From positions 22,673 through 86,672 of the forward strand of contig JANOQZ010000035.1 in the NCBI GenBank assembly GCA_031415055.1: a stretch of DNA of 64,000 nt. Direction: 5' to 3'. Below the pieces are notes generated by a model, which saw only the letters and a list, made by a program, of their open reading frames with translations, was not told the DNA's origin and did not search any database. The DNA is from JANMOK01 sp031415055 (lineage in GTDB: Bacteria > Pseudomonadota > Alphaproteobacteria > Rhodobacterales > Rhodobacteraceae). Below are positions 34,486 to 42,844 of this stretch, in pieces. Each line of letters opens with the position of its first letter. The first letter of the stretch is position 1. The position numbers and the translations under genes were made by a program.

Positions 34486-36215
34486 ACCGGCAGCTCCACC
34501 ACGAACCGAGCACCAAGTCGTGGAAAACCGCCCCCCGTTCCAGCCGCTTGGGCGCGAATATTTTCGGCCCAGATCTCGCCGTCATGCGCCTCGATGATCT
34601 GTTTTGAAATCGCCAAGCCAAGGCCGGAATGGTTGCCAAATTCTTGTCCGGGGCGTTCCGAATAGAACCGGCTGAATACGTCTTTCAAGTTTTCGTCGGG
34701 AATGCCGGGGCCGTTATCCTCTACCGAAATCCGCACCTTTTTACCGGATTCGATGCCCGCAGCCCTGACCGTGACCACGCCACCTTCTGGCGGCAAAAAT
34801 GAAACGGCATTTGATATGAAATTGACAAACACTTGTGCCAACCGCCCTTCCAGCCCCTTCATTTTGAAGGTTTCACCGTCTGGCAAAGTATGCACGAGTT
34901 TACCGCCCTTATCTTCGGCAGCATGGGAATTGAACTCAACCAAATTGCGTAAAAGATAGAACAGATCAAACTCTTCCATCTCGTCGCGCACCAATTCACG
35001 ATCCAGACGCGAGGCGTTGGAAATGTCGGTGACCAGACGGTCCAGCCGACGCACGTCCTTCTGGATCACTGCCATCAGCTTTTTGCGGTCGTCGTCACCC
35101 TTCGCATAACCCAATGTTTCCACAGCTGATCGCAGCGATGTCAGGGGGTTCTTGATCTCATGCGCCACATCGGCGGCGAAAGATTCATTCGCCTCAATTC
35201 GATCAAACAATGCCGCCGTCATGCTGCGCATCGCACCGGAAAGATAGCCAATTTCATCGGGTCGCGCCGTCATATCGGGTATCTTGATCCGCTCCGGGTT
35301 CAAGCGCCGAGATGAGGTCGTCGCCCCGCCTTTTTCGGCCGCTTCCGCCAAATCGCGCAACGGTTTGGCAATGGTGTTTGCCAAAACCACCGACAAGGCG
35401 ATGGAACTGAGTAAAGCCAAAACGAACACCCGCAAAATCTGCTCGCGCTCGCCGCGGACAATGGCGTCAATCTCACCGCCCGGCGTTGACAGAACCAATG
35501 CCCCCAAAGTCGCTCCCGAGGCCATAACCGGCACCGCAACCGATACCAGCAACTGCCCGTCTGAATTGCTTTTGCGAACCTTGGTCACCATACCGCTGGC
35601 GACGGTTTCCATTGCGGGCACATTGGAAAATTCCGAACTTAGAACGCGGGTTGATTCGTCGGAATTGTCGCTGAACAACCTTTCGCTGCGCACCCAGATT
35701 TCGTTTAGAATCTCGGTCATCGCCGTAGGTCGTTGCGGCACGACCAAAGCTTCGGGTGGCGCGGCGACCTCCTGCTCGGGGCGCAAAAAGCTGGTGTCGG
35801 TCAGTAACGCCCCTGTGGCGTCAAACAATTGGGCGCGTGCCGAGGCAAGGCTGGTCATCTCAATGACGGCATCAATCGCTTCGGCTGGTATGCTGGTAGC
35901 TTGGCCGTTTTCGGCAATCCGCGTTATTGCCGTGGCAATCATCTTGCCCTGCGCTTCCAACGATTGCTCGCGCAGGGTAATCAAACCGTCTTCAAACTGG
36001 TTGAGATATAAAATCCCACCAACCAAAAGGCCCAAGGCCACCAGATTGAACGTAACAATCTTGCGCGCCAAAGGCGAACGATGGCCAAACGATTTACCAC
36101 CGTTACGCCACCACGGCGTTTCGTCGGACGTATCCTCCGACCAACCGTCGCCCAAAACGATGCCCGCATCGAACTTTTTTGCACGACCTGGCGGTGTCGA
36201 CAGGTCGATTGTCAC
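34482..36215 (-). CDS. chvG: Sensor histidine kinase ChvG
   Basis: The 577-aa protein has two transmembrane helices (about 54-72 and 261-283) flanking a large periplasmic sensor domain. A HAMP domain, a HisKA dimerisation helix with the phosphorylated His352 (FAADVAHEIKNPLTSL) and a HATPase_c domain (FVNFISNAVSFLPPEGG, DNGPGIPDE, HSGLGLAISKQI) follow. In Rhizobiales the ChvG-ChvI pair senses acid or envelope stress. It starts at GTG 36215, 3 nt after chvI, and overlaps hprK, linking the two-component pair to the PTS regulators. Confidence 0.95.
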   Translation of the reverse strand: MTIDLSTPPGRAKKFDAGIVLGDGWSEDTSDETPWWRNGGKSFGHRSPLARKIVTFNLVALGLLVGGILYLNQFEDGLITLREQSLEAQGKMIATAITRIAENGQATSIPAEAIDAVIEMTSLASARAQLFDATGALLTDTSFLRPEQEVAAPPEALVVPQRPTAMTEILNEIWVRSERLFSDNSDESTRVLSSEFSNVPAMETVASGMVTKVRKSNSDGQLLVSVAVPVMASGATLGALVLSTPGGEIDAIVRGEREQILRVFVLALLSSIALSVVLANTIAKPLRDLAEAAEKGGATTSSRRLNPERIKIPDMTARPDEIGYLSGAMRSMTAALFDRIEANESFAADVAHEIKNPLTSLRSAVETLGYAKGDDDRKKLMAVIQKDVRRLDRLVTDISNASRLDRELVRDEMEEFDLFYLLRNLVEFNSHAAEDKGGKLVHTLPDGETFKMKGLEGRLAQVFVNFISNAVSFLPPEGGVVTVRAAGIESGKKVRISVEDNGPGIPDENLKDVFSRFYSERPGQEFGNHSGLGLAISKQIIEAHDGEIWAENIRAQAAGTGGGFPRLGARFVVELPV

Positions 36216-36218
36216 GAT

Positions 36219-36917
36219 TTAAGCCTCGTTGTAGCGGTATCCGATGCCATACAAGGTCTCAATGGACGAGAACTCCTCATCATGCACACGGAATTTCTTT
36301 CGCACACGCTTGATGTGCGAATCGATGGTTCGGTCATCCACATAGACCTGATCGTCATAAGCCACATCCATTAGCTGATCCCGGCTTTTCACCACACCCG
36401 GTCGGGTGGCAAGCGCCTGAAGAATCAGGAATTCAGTCACAGTCAAAGTAACATTGTCGCCCTTCCAGGTCACAATGTGGCGCAGCTGATCCATGATCAG
36501 ATTGCCGCGTGTCATAATCACATCTGCGTCGTCGGCTGAGGGTCCGGCAGCAATGGCGTCACGGCGACGCAAAATCGCGCGAATGCGTTCCACTAGCAGC
36601 CGCTGCGAAAATGGTTTGCGCACATAGTCGTCCGCACCCATCCGCAAGCCAAGAACTTCGTCGATCTCCTCGTCCTTCGAGGTCAGGAAGATAACCGGAA
36701 CATCCGATTTCTGCCTTAGCCTGCGCAGCAATTCCATCCCATCCATTCGCGGCATTTTTATGTCGAGAACTGCAAGGTCCGGCGGATTGTCGGTCAGGCC
36801 AATCAATCCCGCCGCACCATCATTGAAGGAAACCACCGTAAAACCTTCGGCCTCCAACGTCATCGTGACCGAGGTGAGAATGTTTCTGTCGTCGTCAACC
36901 AGCGCGATTACAGCCAT
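36219..36917 (-). CDS. chvI: Response regulator ChvI (OmpR family)
   Basis: The 232-aa protein has a receiver domain with Asp9/Asp10 and phosphoacceptor Asp52 (LAVLDIKMPRMDG), a KPF lysine, and an OmpR-type winged helix ending TIDSHIKRVRKKFR ... IETLYGIGYRYNEA. Together with ChvG it forms a global regulator of envelope and acid response. It is the first gene of the leftward operon and is divergent from pckA across 194 bp, a synteny also known in Rhizobiales where ChvI influences pckA. Confidence 0.96.
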   Translation of the reverse strand: MAVIALVDDDRNILTSVTMTLEAEGFTVVSFNDGAAGLIGLTDNPPDLAVLDIKMPRMDGMELLRRLRQKSDVPVIFLTSKDEEIDEVLGLRMGADDYVRKPFSQRLLVERIRAILRRRDAIAAGPSADDADVIMTRGNLIMDQLRHIVTWKGDNVTLTVTEFLILQALATRPGVVKSRDQLMDVAYDDQVYVDDRTIDSHIKRVRKKFRVHDEEFSSIETLYGIGYRYNEA

Positions 36918-37111
36918 TATTTGCCCTGCCCTGCAATTTTCCAGCGTTTTACGCCTTTTGATTGCGATTCAAACAGATAAAGCCAATTCGGGCAATGTTT
37001 ATCATTGGGCAGTGAGTCCAAAATGACGCATGTGATGTCAGCGCAACCAACCTGTTTTGCTTGGCTGTGGTCTGTTACCCTAGCGTGAAGTCATGAAATC
37101 CAGAGGCAAGC

Positions 37112-38719
37112 ATGGAAAATGGTCGCGTGAATCCAGCCACAAAGCTTGAACTTTCCGGATTTCAAAACCCGCGCAGCGTCCACTACAACCTCGGCGAAAC
37201 CGCGTTGATGCAGGCAGCCATCGCGCGGGGCGAAGGTTCGTTGGGCAACGGCGGCACCCTTCTGGTGACCACCGGCAAACACACCGGACGCTCCCCCAAA
37301 GACAAATTCATCGTGCGAGAAGCCAGTGTCGAAAACGACATCTGGTGGGAAAACAATGCGCCGATGCCGCCGCAATCCTTTGACCAACTGCACCAAGATA
37401 TGCTTGCGCACCTGATCGACCGCGAGCTTTTCGTGCAAGACCTGTTCGCCGGTGCCGACCCGGCCTTTCGCCTGAATGTCCGTGTGGTTACCACGCTTGC
37501 TTGGCACGGCTTGTTCATCCGGCATCTGCTGCGTCGACCGCGCAACGACGACCTCGAAACATACCTGCCTGAATTCACCATCATCAACTGCCCCGATTTC
37601 AAAGCCGACCCGGCCAAACACGGGTGTCGCTCCGAAACCGTGATTGCCATTTCCTTCGCGCAGAAACTCGTCTTGATAGGTGGCACGTCTTATGCCGGGG
37701 AAAACAAAAAGGCCGTTTTCACCCTGCTTAATTACCTTCTGCCTGCCAAAAGTGTGATGCCGATGCACTGTTCGGCGAATCACGCACCCGACGATCCAGA
37801 AAATGTTGCCGTTTTTTTTGGCCTGTCAGGCACAGGTAAAACCACGCTCTCCGCTGATCCGAGCCGAACCCTGATAGGCGACGATGAACACGGCTGGACT
37901 GACAGCGGTATCTTCAACTTTGAAGGCGGTTGCTACGCCAAGACCATCAACCTTTCCTCCGATGCCGAACCGGAAATCTTTGCCACCACGTCGCGTTTCA
38001 GCACTGTGATTGAAAACATGGTCCATGACCCGCTAACCATGGACCTCGATTTCACCGACGACAGCCTGACAGCCAACACCCGTTGCGCCTATCCGCTGCA
38101 TTTCATCTCGAACGCTTCACGCACGTCGCGAGGCGGTCAACCGAAGAATATCGTCATGCTCACCTGCGATGCATTCGGCGTGCTACCGCCAATCGCAAGA
38201 CTTACGCCAGCGCAGGCGATGTATCACTTCCTAAGTGGCTTCACTTCCAAAGTGGCGGGCACCGAAAAAGACGTCACCGAACCGCAGCCGACGTTCTCAA
38301 CCTGCTTTGGTGCCCCGTTCATGCCACGCCGACCGGAAGTCTATGGCAACCTTTTGCGCCAGAAAATTGCCGAGCACGGCGTCACTTGCTGGCTGGTCAA
38401 CACCGGTTGGACTGGCGGTGCCTATGGCACTGGCTCGCGCATGCCGATCCACGCGACGCGCACATTGCTGACCGCAGCACTGAACGGCTCGCTTACCCGG
38501 GCCAAATATCGGATGGATGATTCCTTCGGTTTCACAGTCCCTGTCGCCTGCCCCGGCGTGCCCGACATCCTGCTCGACCCAAGGCGCACTTGGGATAAAC
38601 CCGATGCTTACGATCGCCAATCCGCCCGACTGGTGCGAATGTTCGAAGAAAACTTCCGCCAATACGAAGCGCATGTTGATGCCGAAGTTCTGGCCGAACG
38701 GGTGGTGTTCAGGCAATAA
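37112..38719 (+). CDS. pckA: Phosphoenolpyruvate carboxykinase (ATP)
   Basis: The 535-aa protein is the ATP-dependent enzyme that converts oxaloacetate to PEP in gluconeogenesis. Visible are HTGRSPKDKFIVRE, the metal/substrate region LVLIGGTSYAGENKK, kinase 1a loop GLSGTGKTTLSAD (237-249), DDEHGW, and the adenine-binding CWLVNTGWTGGAYGTGSRM. The ATG at 37112 has AGAGG 6-7 nt upstream. It is divergent from chvI and convergent with yoeB, 3 nt away. Confidence 0.96.
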   Translation: MENGRVNPATKLELSGFQNPRSVHYNLGETALMQAAIARGEGSLGNGGTLLVTTGKHTGRSPKDKFIVREASVENDIWWENNAPMPPQSFDQLHQDMLAHLIDRELFVQDLFAGADPAFRLNVRVVTTLAWHGLFIRHLLRRPRNDDLETYLPEFTIINCPDFKADPAKHGCRSETVIAISFAQKLVLIGGTSYAGENKKAVFTLLNYLLPAKSVMPMHCSANHAPDDPENVAVFFGLSGTGKTTLSADPSRTLIGDDEHGWTDSGIFNFEGGCYAKTINLSSDAEPEIFATTSRFSTVIENMVHDPLTMDLDFTDDSLTANTRCAYPLHFISNASRTSRGGQPKNIVMLTCDAFGVLPPIARLTPAQAMYHFLSGFTSKVAGTEKDVTEPQPTFSTCFGAPFMPRRPEVYGNLLRQKIAEHGVTCWLVNTGWTGGAYGTGSRMPIHATRTLLTAALNGSLTRAKYRMDDSFGFTVPVACPGVPDILLDPRRTWDKPDAYDRQSARLVRMFEENFRQYEAHVDAEVLAERVVFRQ

Positions 38720-38722
38720 ACG

Positions 38723-38977
38723 TCAGTAGTAATAGCGGCATTGGACAATTTCCAATTCTCCGTCACGCACCCGATAAACCAGTCGATGCTCACGGTCGAT
38801 TCTGCGCGACCAGAACCCCGATAGATCATTTTTCAACGGTTCCGGTTTACCAATTCCCTCATAAGGATGGCGCTGACTATGGGAAATTAGGGCGTTGATT
38901 TTGCGAAGGATGGATTTGTCAGGCGTTTGCCAATGGAGGTAGTGTTTCCATCCCCGCTCGGTGAAAGCAACTATCAT
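38723..38977 (-). CDS. yoeB: YoeB/Txe-type ribosome-dependent mRNA interferase
   Basis: The 84-aa protein aligns end to end with E. coli YoeB without gaps: PYEGIGKPEPLKNDLSGFWSRRI and EHRLVYRV are nearly identical. Glu46 and Arg65 of the catalytic set are kept, and Tyr84 ends the protein. The usual His83 is Tyr here (terminal CRYYY instead of CRYHY). YoeB cleaves mRNA in the ribosomal A site; loss of the catalytic His may weaken or abolish this. It overlaps the yefM gene by 4 nt (ATGA). Confidence 0.92.
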   Translation of the reverse strand: MIVAFTERGWKHYLHWQTPDKSILRKINALISHSQRHPYEGIGKPEPLKNDLSGFWSRRIDREHRLVYRVRDGELEIVQCRYYY

Positions 38978-39228
38978 ACATCGATCAGTTGACGTTTGAT
39001 GGCACCATTTCGGTTCAGTTCGTCAATCGAGGCTAGCAGTTCTGCACGGTTCGCCGGACTCGCCAACAAATACGCTGTCTCGTCCATTGCCGCGTAATCC
39101 TCAAGCGATACCAACACCGCTGGAAGTCCCTTGGCACGCGTTACAATCACCGGTTCGCGGTCGTCGTTGACACGGTCCATGATGGCAGAAAGGTTTGCGC
39201 GAAGTTTGGTGGAGGATATGGTTTTCAT
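38974..39228 (-). CDS. yefM: YefM/Phd-family antitoxin
   Basis: The 84-aa protein has the Phd/YefM DNA-binding N terminus (SSTKLRANLSAIMDRVNDDREPVIVTR, LVSLEDYAAMDETAYLL) and a short C-terminal toxin-binding tail. It should bind YoeB and repress its own operon. The ATG at 39228 has no Shine-Dalgarno sequence and sits right after two tandem 12-bp repeats and a possible -10, so a leaderless transcript is possible. The module lies just after recO, at the end of the long leftward operon. Confidence 0.92.
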   Translation of the reverse strand: MKTISSTKLRANLSAIMDRVNDDREPVIVTRAKGLPAVLVSLEDYAAMDETAYLLASPANRAELLASIDELNRNGAIKRQLIDV

Positions 39229-39232
39229 GCGA

Positions 39233-39256
39233 TTTACGTACTCATTTGCGTACTCA
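39233..39256 (-). promoter_or_regulatory. yefM-yoeB operator: two tandem 12-bp repeats
   Basis: TTTACGTACTCA (39233-39244) and TTTGCGTACTCA (39245-39256) are adjacent direct repeats with one mismatch, each with a GTAC core. YefM antitoxins are known to bind short palindromes with a TGTACA-type core, so these are probable binding sites. On the minus strand a TTGAAT -35 (39257-39262) lies 17 bp from TACGTA (39234-39239), placing the promoter over the repeats and the transcript start near the ATG. Confidence 0.55.
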
Positions 39257-39259
39257 AAT

Positions 39260-39997
39260 TCAAGGTGAACCCGCCACAGACCGCGCCAGTGCCTCGGCTG
39301 CCCTCGCCCGTGCTTCCGGCAGCTTTTGTGCGCCCAAAGCCGGTGCCAACCACAGCTCGAGAAAATGTCCGGTCAGTTTCAATCCGGCCGTCAAATCACC
39401 TGCCAAAACCTCGCTCGAACCACCAAATAGGAATGCCGGCAATGCCATTAGGCGGCCGCTCCATTCAGCACCACCGGCCCGGCTGACAGCGCGTCCGGTA
39501 CGCGGTGAGACGTAGATCAGATCATCCGTCGCGCCAGTGGCCGCGCAATCACGTAAGTCAAGGCCAAACCCCATTTCGGTCAGCAGATTCATTTCCCAAA
39601 TCACATAGGCCGCGTGCCAAATCGCCCCCTCGCCCAGCCGATCCAACAATGCGATGGTGCGCTCATACAACGCCGCATGCGCCTCGCGTTCGGGCAACCA
39701 ATGCAGCAACGCACTGACCGACCCCATCACCGCCAAGGCGCAACGATCCGCCATTATATCCGCCGCGCGCGAACGTAACGGCTCAACCGTAAAATGACCC
39801 AGATGATCCTCGAGCCGCGCCCGCCATTCGACCTGCAACTGTGCGCCGGGCTGCAAGATCGGGGCCATCCGCCGCGCCCCGCCACCGCGCACAACCCCCG
39901 AATGTCGCCCATGTAGCGCGGTAAAAACCTCGATAATCGCCGAACCTTCGCCGTGGCGGCGCACCGAAAGCAGTGCTCCTTCGTCGCGCCATTCCAT
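39260..39997 (-). CDS. recO: DNA repair protein RecO
   Basis: The 245-aa protein matches RecO: an N-terminal OB fold (EWRDEGALLSVRRHGEGSAIIEVFT, HGRHSGVVRGGGAR) and a helical C-terminal domain. RecO loads RecA with RecF/RecR in gap repair. The ATG at 39997 directly abuts the stop of the DUF1491 gene with no gap. It ends the conserved leftward rpoZ-to-recO set. Confidence 0.94.
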   Translation of the reverse strand: MEWRDEGALLSVRRHGEGSAIIEVFTALHGRHSGVVRGGGARRMAPILQPGAQLQVEWRARLEDHLGHFTVEPLRSRAADIMADRCALAVMGSVSALLHWLPEREAHAALYERTIALLDRLGEGAIWHAAYVIWEMNLLTEMGFGLDLRDCAATGATDDLIYVSPRTGRAVSRAGGAEWSGRLMALPAFLFGGSSEVLAGDLTAGLKLTGHFLELWLAPALGAQKLPEARARAAEALARSVAGSP

Positions 39998-40330
39998 TTA
40001 GTCGGCCAATCCTGTCTGATCCAACAAAGTTCGCCCCTGCCGATCCTCAACCTCGATCACCCAAAGGTCGGGGTCATATTTCTTTTGCCGCTCGATTGCT
40101 GAATCGACCGCCGCCTCGGCGTCGCCGCTCAGCAACGACCAAACCCGCAAACCATCGGCACCAAAATTGCGCGTAAACGCCTGAGCTTTGCCATCCAAAG
40201 TGTTAAGCTTAACCAGAACCGCACCAGCTTCGCCATTTCCACGTTTCACCACAAACGCCGGAATTTCAACCAACCGCAACCGCGTCAGATAGGCTTGAAC
40301 CCAAAACTCCGCCGTCAATCGCGCGGACAC
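39998..40330 (-). CDS. DUF1491 family protein
   Basis: The 110-aa protein is the DUF1491 protein found between era and recO in Rhodobacterales: RLTAEFWVQAYLTRLRL, FVVKRGNGEAGAVLVKLNTLDG, and KYDPDLWVIEVEDRQGRTLLDQ. Function is unknown. It starts at GTG 40330, 6 nt after era, and its stop directly abuts the recO ATG, so the three are co-translated. Confidence 0.9.
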   Translation of the reverse strand: MSARLTAEFWVQAYLTRLRLVEIPAFVVKRGNGEAGAVLVKLNTLDGKAQAFTRNFGADGLRVWSLLSGDAEAAVDSAIERQKKYDPDLWVIEVEDRQGRTLLDQTGLAD

Positions 40331-40336
40331 GGCCCC

Positions 40337-41239
40337 TTAGGCCCCATCCCGAATGTCCAGCCCCATGCCCTCGTAACGTTCGGCATCGTTCTGCCAATTC
40401 TCGCGCACCAGAACCCGCAAAAACAAATGTGCCGGACGTTCCAGAAACGCCGAAATATCCTGCCGCGCCAAGGTCGAAATGGTCTTTATCGTCTCGCCCT
40501 TCGGCCCAAGGATGATGCCCTTGTGCCCATCGCGCGACACGTAGATCACTTGGTCGATTTTGACCGACCCATCCTTGCGTTCTTCCCATTGCTCGGTTTC
40601 TACCGTCAATTGATAGGGCAATTCCTGATGCAAGCGCAGCGTCAGTTTCTCGCGGGTAATTTCGGAAGCAATCAGCCGCAACGAAATGTCGGCAATCTGA
40701 TCTTCAGGGTAAAGCAACGGCCCAACCGGCAATTCTCCGGCAATCCATCTGCGTAAATCGTCAACCCCATGGCCTTTTTCAGCCGAGATCATAAACACTT
40801 TCGCAAAGTCGAAAGCACCCGACAATTCCTGCGCCAGTGCCAACAACTTCTCACGCTGCACCCGGTCGATTTTGTTGATGGCCAAAACTACCTTGCCATG
40901 CGCCCGTCCAACCAGCCCTGCCAAAATCGCCTTCACACCCTCGGTCAAGCCTCGATGCGACTCGATCAGCAGCACCACAATATCGGCATCTGCCGCCCCC
41001 GACCAAGCGGCGCTGACCATGGCGCGGTCCAGCTTGCGACGCGGTTTGAACAGGCCGGGCGTATCGACAAACACAATCTGCGCCGCCGCTTCCATCGCCA
41101 CACCGCGAATGCGGGTGCGGGTGGTTTGCACCTTATGCGTTACAATCGAAACCTTAGCCCCAACCATGCGGTTGAGCAGCGTTGATTTTCCGGCGTTAGG
41201 CTCGCCGATCAAAGCAACAAATCCGCATCGGGTTGTCAT
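40337..41239 (-). CDS. era: GTPase Era
   Basis: The 300-aa protein has G1 GEPNAGKS (12-19), G3 DTPG (about 59-62), G4 NKID, and the C-terminal KH domain with IYVSRDGHKGIILGPKGETIKTIS. Era binds the 3' end of 16S rRNA and aids 30S maturation. It usually follows rnc with overlap; here the two are 918 bp apart, separated by palindromic repeats and a nuclease gene on the other strand. Confidence 0.96.
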   Translation of the reverse strand: MTTRCGFVALIGEPNAGKSTLLNRMVGAKVSIVTHKVQTTRTRIRGVAMEAAAQIVFVDTPGLFKPRRKLDRAMVSAAWSGAADADIVVLLIESHRGLTEGVKAILAGLVGRAHGKVVLAINKIDRVQREKLLALAQELSGAFDFAKVFMISAEKGHGVDDLRRWIAGELPVGPLLYPEDQIADISLRLIASEITREKLTLRLHQELPYQLTVETEQWEERKDGSVKIDQVIYVSRDGHKGIILGPKGETIKTISTLARQDISAFLERPAHLFLRVLVRENWQNDAERYEGMGLDIRDGA

Positions 41240-41311
41240 GTGATCCCTACTCCCATCGGTAAGCCACTACGCCAAAAGGGCGCGCCACGCCAGTGCAGCA
41301 ACGAGGCTGAC

Positions 41312-41357
41312 CTGAACGGAAACAGAAAACAGTGCCGGGCACTGTTTCCCCGTTCAG
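41312..41357. repeat. Nested palindrome CTGAACGG ... CCGTTCAG
   Basis: Outer arms CTGAACGG (41312-41319) and CCGTTCAG (41350-41357) enclose a perfect 9-bp hairpin AAACAGTGC-CGG-GCACTGTTT (41327-41347). The nested form is a strong secondary structure. It could end the plus-strand transcript into the region or be part of a mobile repeat. It is seen once in the window. Confidence 0.6.
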
Positions 41358-41431
41358 CCCGAGGGTTCGGGGCAGCCTAGCCTAGTGGACTAACGCAAGT
41401 GCCGCGCTTGCCTGGGCTGGTGCATCGCACC

Positions 41432-41468
41432 TGCGTCGTGCTGAAAGCACGCCTTTGGCGTGACGGCA
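41432..41468. repeat. GTGCTgaaAGCAC dispersed repeat, copy 2
   Basis: The core GTCGTGCTGAAAGCACGCC and the following GGCGTGACGG match copy 1 at 8892-8925, with one substitution in the second loop (TTT for TTA). A longer outer stem (GCTTGCCTG at 41406 against CAGGCAAG at 41466) surrounds it. Two copies 32 kb apart, both in intergenic DNA with compensatory outer stems, mark a REP-like repeat family. Confidence 0.65.
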
Positions 41469-41640
41469 GGCAAGTGCCCCTCGCTGGCTCATCGCCGATA
41501 CGCGACGCTAACCTTTTTTGCCACTTCCAACCGACTTAGCAAGGTTACGTCCCCGCAACTTTACTTAATTGGTTAACAGAAATAGCGCGATAGATCAGAC
41601 TGTGTTATCGTGCAGCGATTGTTTTTGTTTTTCTGAGGGC

Positions 41641-42156
41641 GTGGCAGTTGGTTTATTTAGATTGATCCGGTTGCTGTTTGGGACAAGCAATCGACACACG
41701 CCAAGCCGTTATGTTGTTACCCGTTCAACATTTAGCGTCGTGCAAACGGCACAGCGAGTTCTTGCTGGCAAAGTCCTCTGCGGTCGCTGTTGGGTCATCG
41801 ACGGTGATACAATTGTAATTGGCAAAGCCCACATTCGCATTGCCGGAATTGACGCGCCGGAATTGGACCACCCCTATGGCAAGAACGCGAAATGGGCGAT
41901 GGTTCAATTGTGCCTAAATCAAGTTGTTCAGGCACGAGTTCTGGAAGAAACTTCGCACAATCGACTGATAGCAGTTTGCACACTTCCCGACGGTCGAGAC
42001 TTGGTAGCCGAATTGGTTAAGCAAGGATTAGCCATTGACTGGCCGAAATATTCTGGGGGTCGGTATCGAACGTATGAGACCTCTGACGCACGCAGAAAAA
42101 TGTGGCGGGCCGATGCGCGGCAAAAAGGACTGATGCCGCCCCCGCCACAACGGTGA
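41641..42156 (+). CDS. Thermonuclease (SNase)-like protein
   Basis: The 171-aa protein has a staphylococcal-nuclease domain: WVIDGDTIVIGKAHIRIAGIDAPELDHPYGKNAKWAM, with the Asp and Arg/Glu pattern of the active site, then DLVAELVKQGLAIDWPKYSGGRY. It probably hydrolyses DNA or RNA in the envelope or outside it; the N terminus is only weakly hydrophobic (GLFRLIRLLF). GTG 41641 is the preferred start because homologues begin at this LIRxLFG segment; TTG 41569 is open upstream. It is on the opposite strand to the operon it interrupts and is AT-richer than its neighbours. Confidence 0.75.
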   Translation: MAVGLFRLIRLLFGTSNRHTPSRYVVTRSTFSVVQTAQRVLAGKVLCGRCWVIDGDTIVIGKAHIRIAGIDAPELDHPYGKNAKWAMVQLCLNQVVQARVLEETSHNRLIAVCTLPDGRDLVAELVKQGLAIDWPKYSGGRYRTYETSDARRKMWRADARQKGLMPPPPQR

Positions 42157-42157
42157 A

Positions 42158-42844
42158 TTACAACTCACGCTCCAGCGTCATCAACAACGCGCTCGCCGCC
42201 AATTGCTGCGCCAGCTTCTTCGACGCCGCTTCGGCCACCGCCTTTTGCCCCGATTGCACGGAAACCTCTATACAAAACATCGGCGCATGATCTGCACCAG
42301 TGCGGCCAATTTCCACATATTCCGGCGTCGGATAACCCCGCGCCTGCGCCCATTCCTGCAACGCAGATTTTGGATCACGCGCATTATCTTCGGCCATCGC
42401 AACACGGTCGCCCCATAACCGCAGCACCATGTCCCGCGCTGCTTCGAATCCAGCGTCCAGATAGACCGCCGAGATCACCGCTTCCATCGCATCACCCAGC
42501 AAAGCCAGTTTCTTGCGCCCGCCGGTGGCCATTTCGGACCGACCCATGATCAGCGCCTCGCCCAGGCCAATCTCAATCGCAACTTCAGCGCAGGTTTCTT
42601 TGCGCACCAGCGCGTTGAGCCGAGGCGCAAGTTTGCCCTCGCTGGCAGTGGCATCTGATTGCAGCAGAGCCTCGGCAATTACCAGTCCCAACACTCGGTC
42701 ACCCAGAAACTCAAATCTCTGGTTATGCGGCCGTGTCGGACTCGACAGCGACGCATGCGTCAGTGCCTGCTCCAACAAAGCAGGACTGGCAAACCGGTGC
42801 CCCAGCCGCGCCTCCATTTCCTTGAATGCGCCTGTTGCTGTCAC
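42158..42844 (-). CDS. rnc: Ribonuclease III
   Basis: The 228-aa protein has the RNase III signature NQRFEFLGDRVLGLVIAE with Glu45 and Asp49, a second acidic pair in LLGDAMEAVISAVYLD, and a C-terminal double-stranded RNA-binding domain (DPKSALQEWAQARGYPTPEY ... AEAASKKLAQQLA). It processes rRNA and structured mRNAs. It starts at GTG, overlapping lepB by GTGA. Convergent with the nuclease gene 1 bp away. Confidence 0.96.
   Translation of the reverse strand: MTATGAFKEMEARLGHRFASPALLEQALTHASLSSPTRPHNQRFEFLGDRVLGLVIAEALLQSDATASEGKLAPRLNALVRKETCAEVAIEIGLGEALIMGRSEMATGGRKKLALLGDAMEAVISAVYLDAGFEAARDMVLRLWGDRVAMAEDNARDPKSALQEWAQARGYPTPEYVEIGRTGADHAPMFCIEVSVQSGQKAVAEAASKKLAQQLAASALLMTLEREL

Larger units (their letters stand above)
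41240..41640. other. Repeat-bearing gap between era and the nuclease gene
   Basis: The 401-bp interval contains two structured elements (41312-41357 and 41432-41468, listed separately) and an AT-rich stretch that grades into the nuclease gene. No further gene is supported. Confidence 0.6.

Noticed and set aside
39233..39256. CRISPR-like short repeats
   Set aside because: Only two contiguous 12-bp units with no spacers; they fit an operator.
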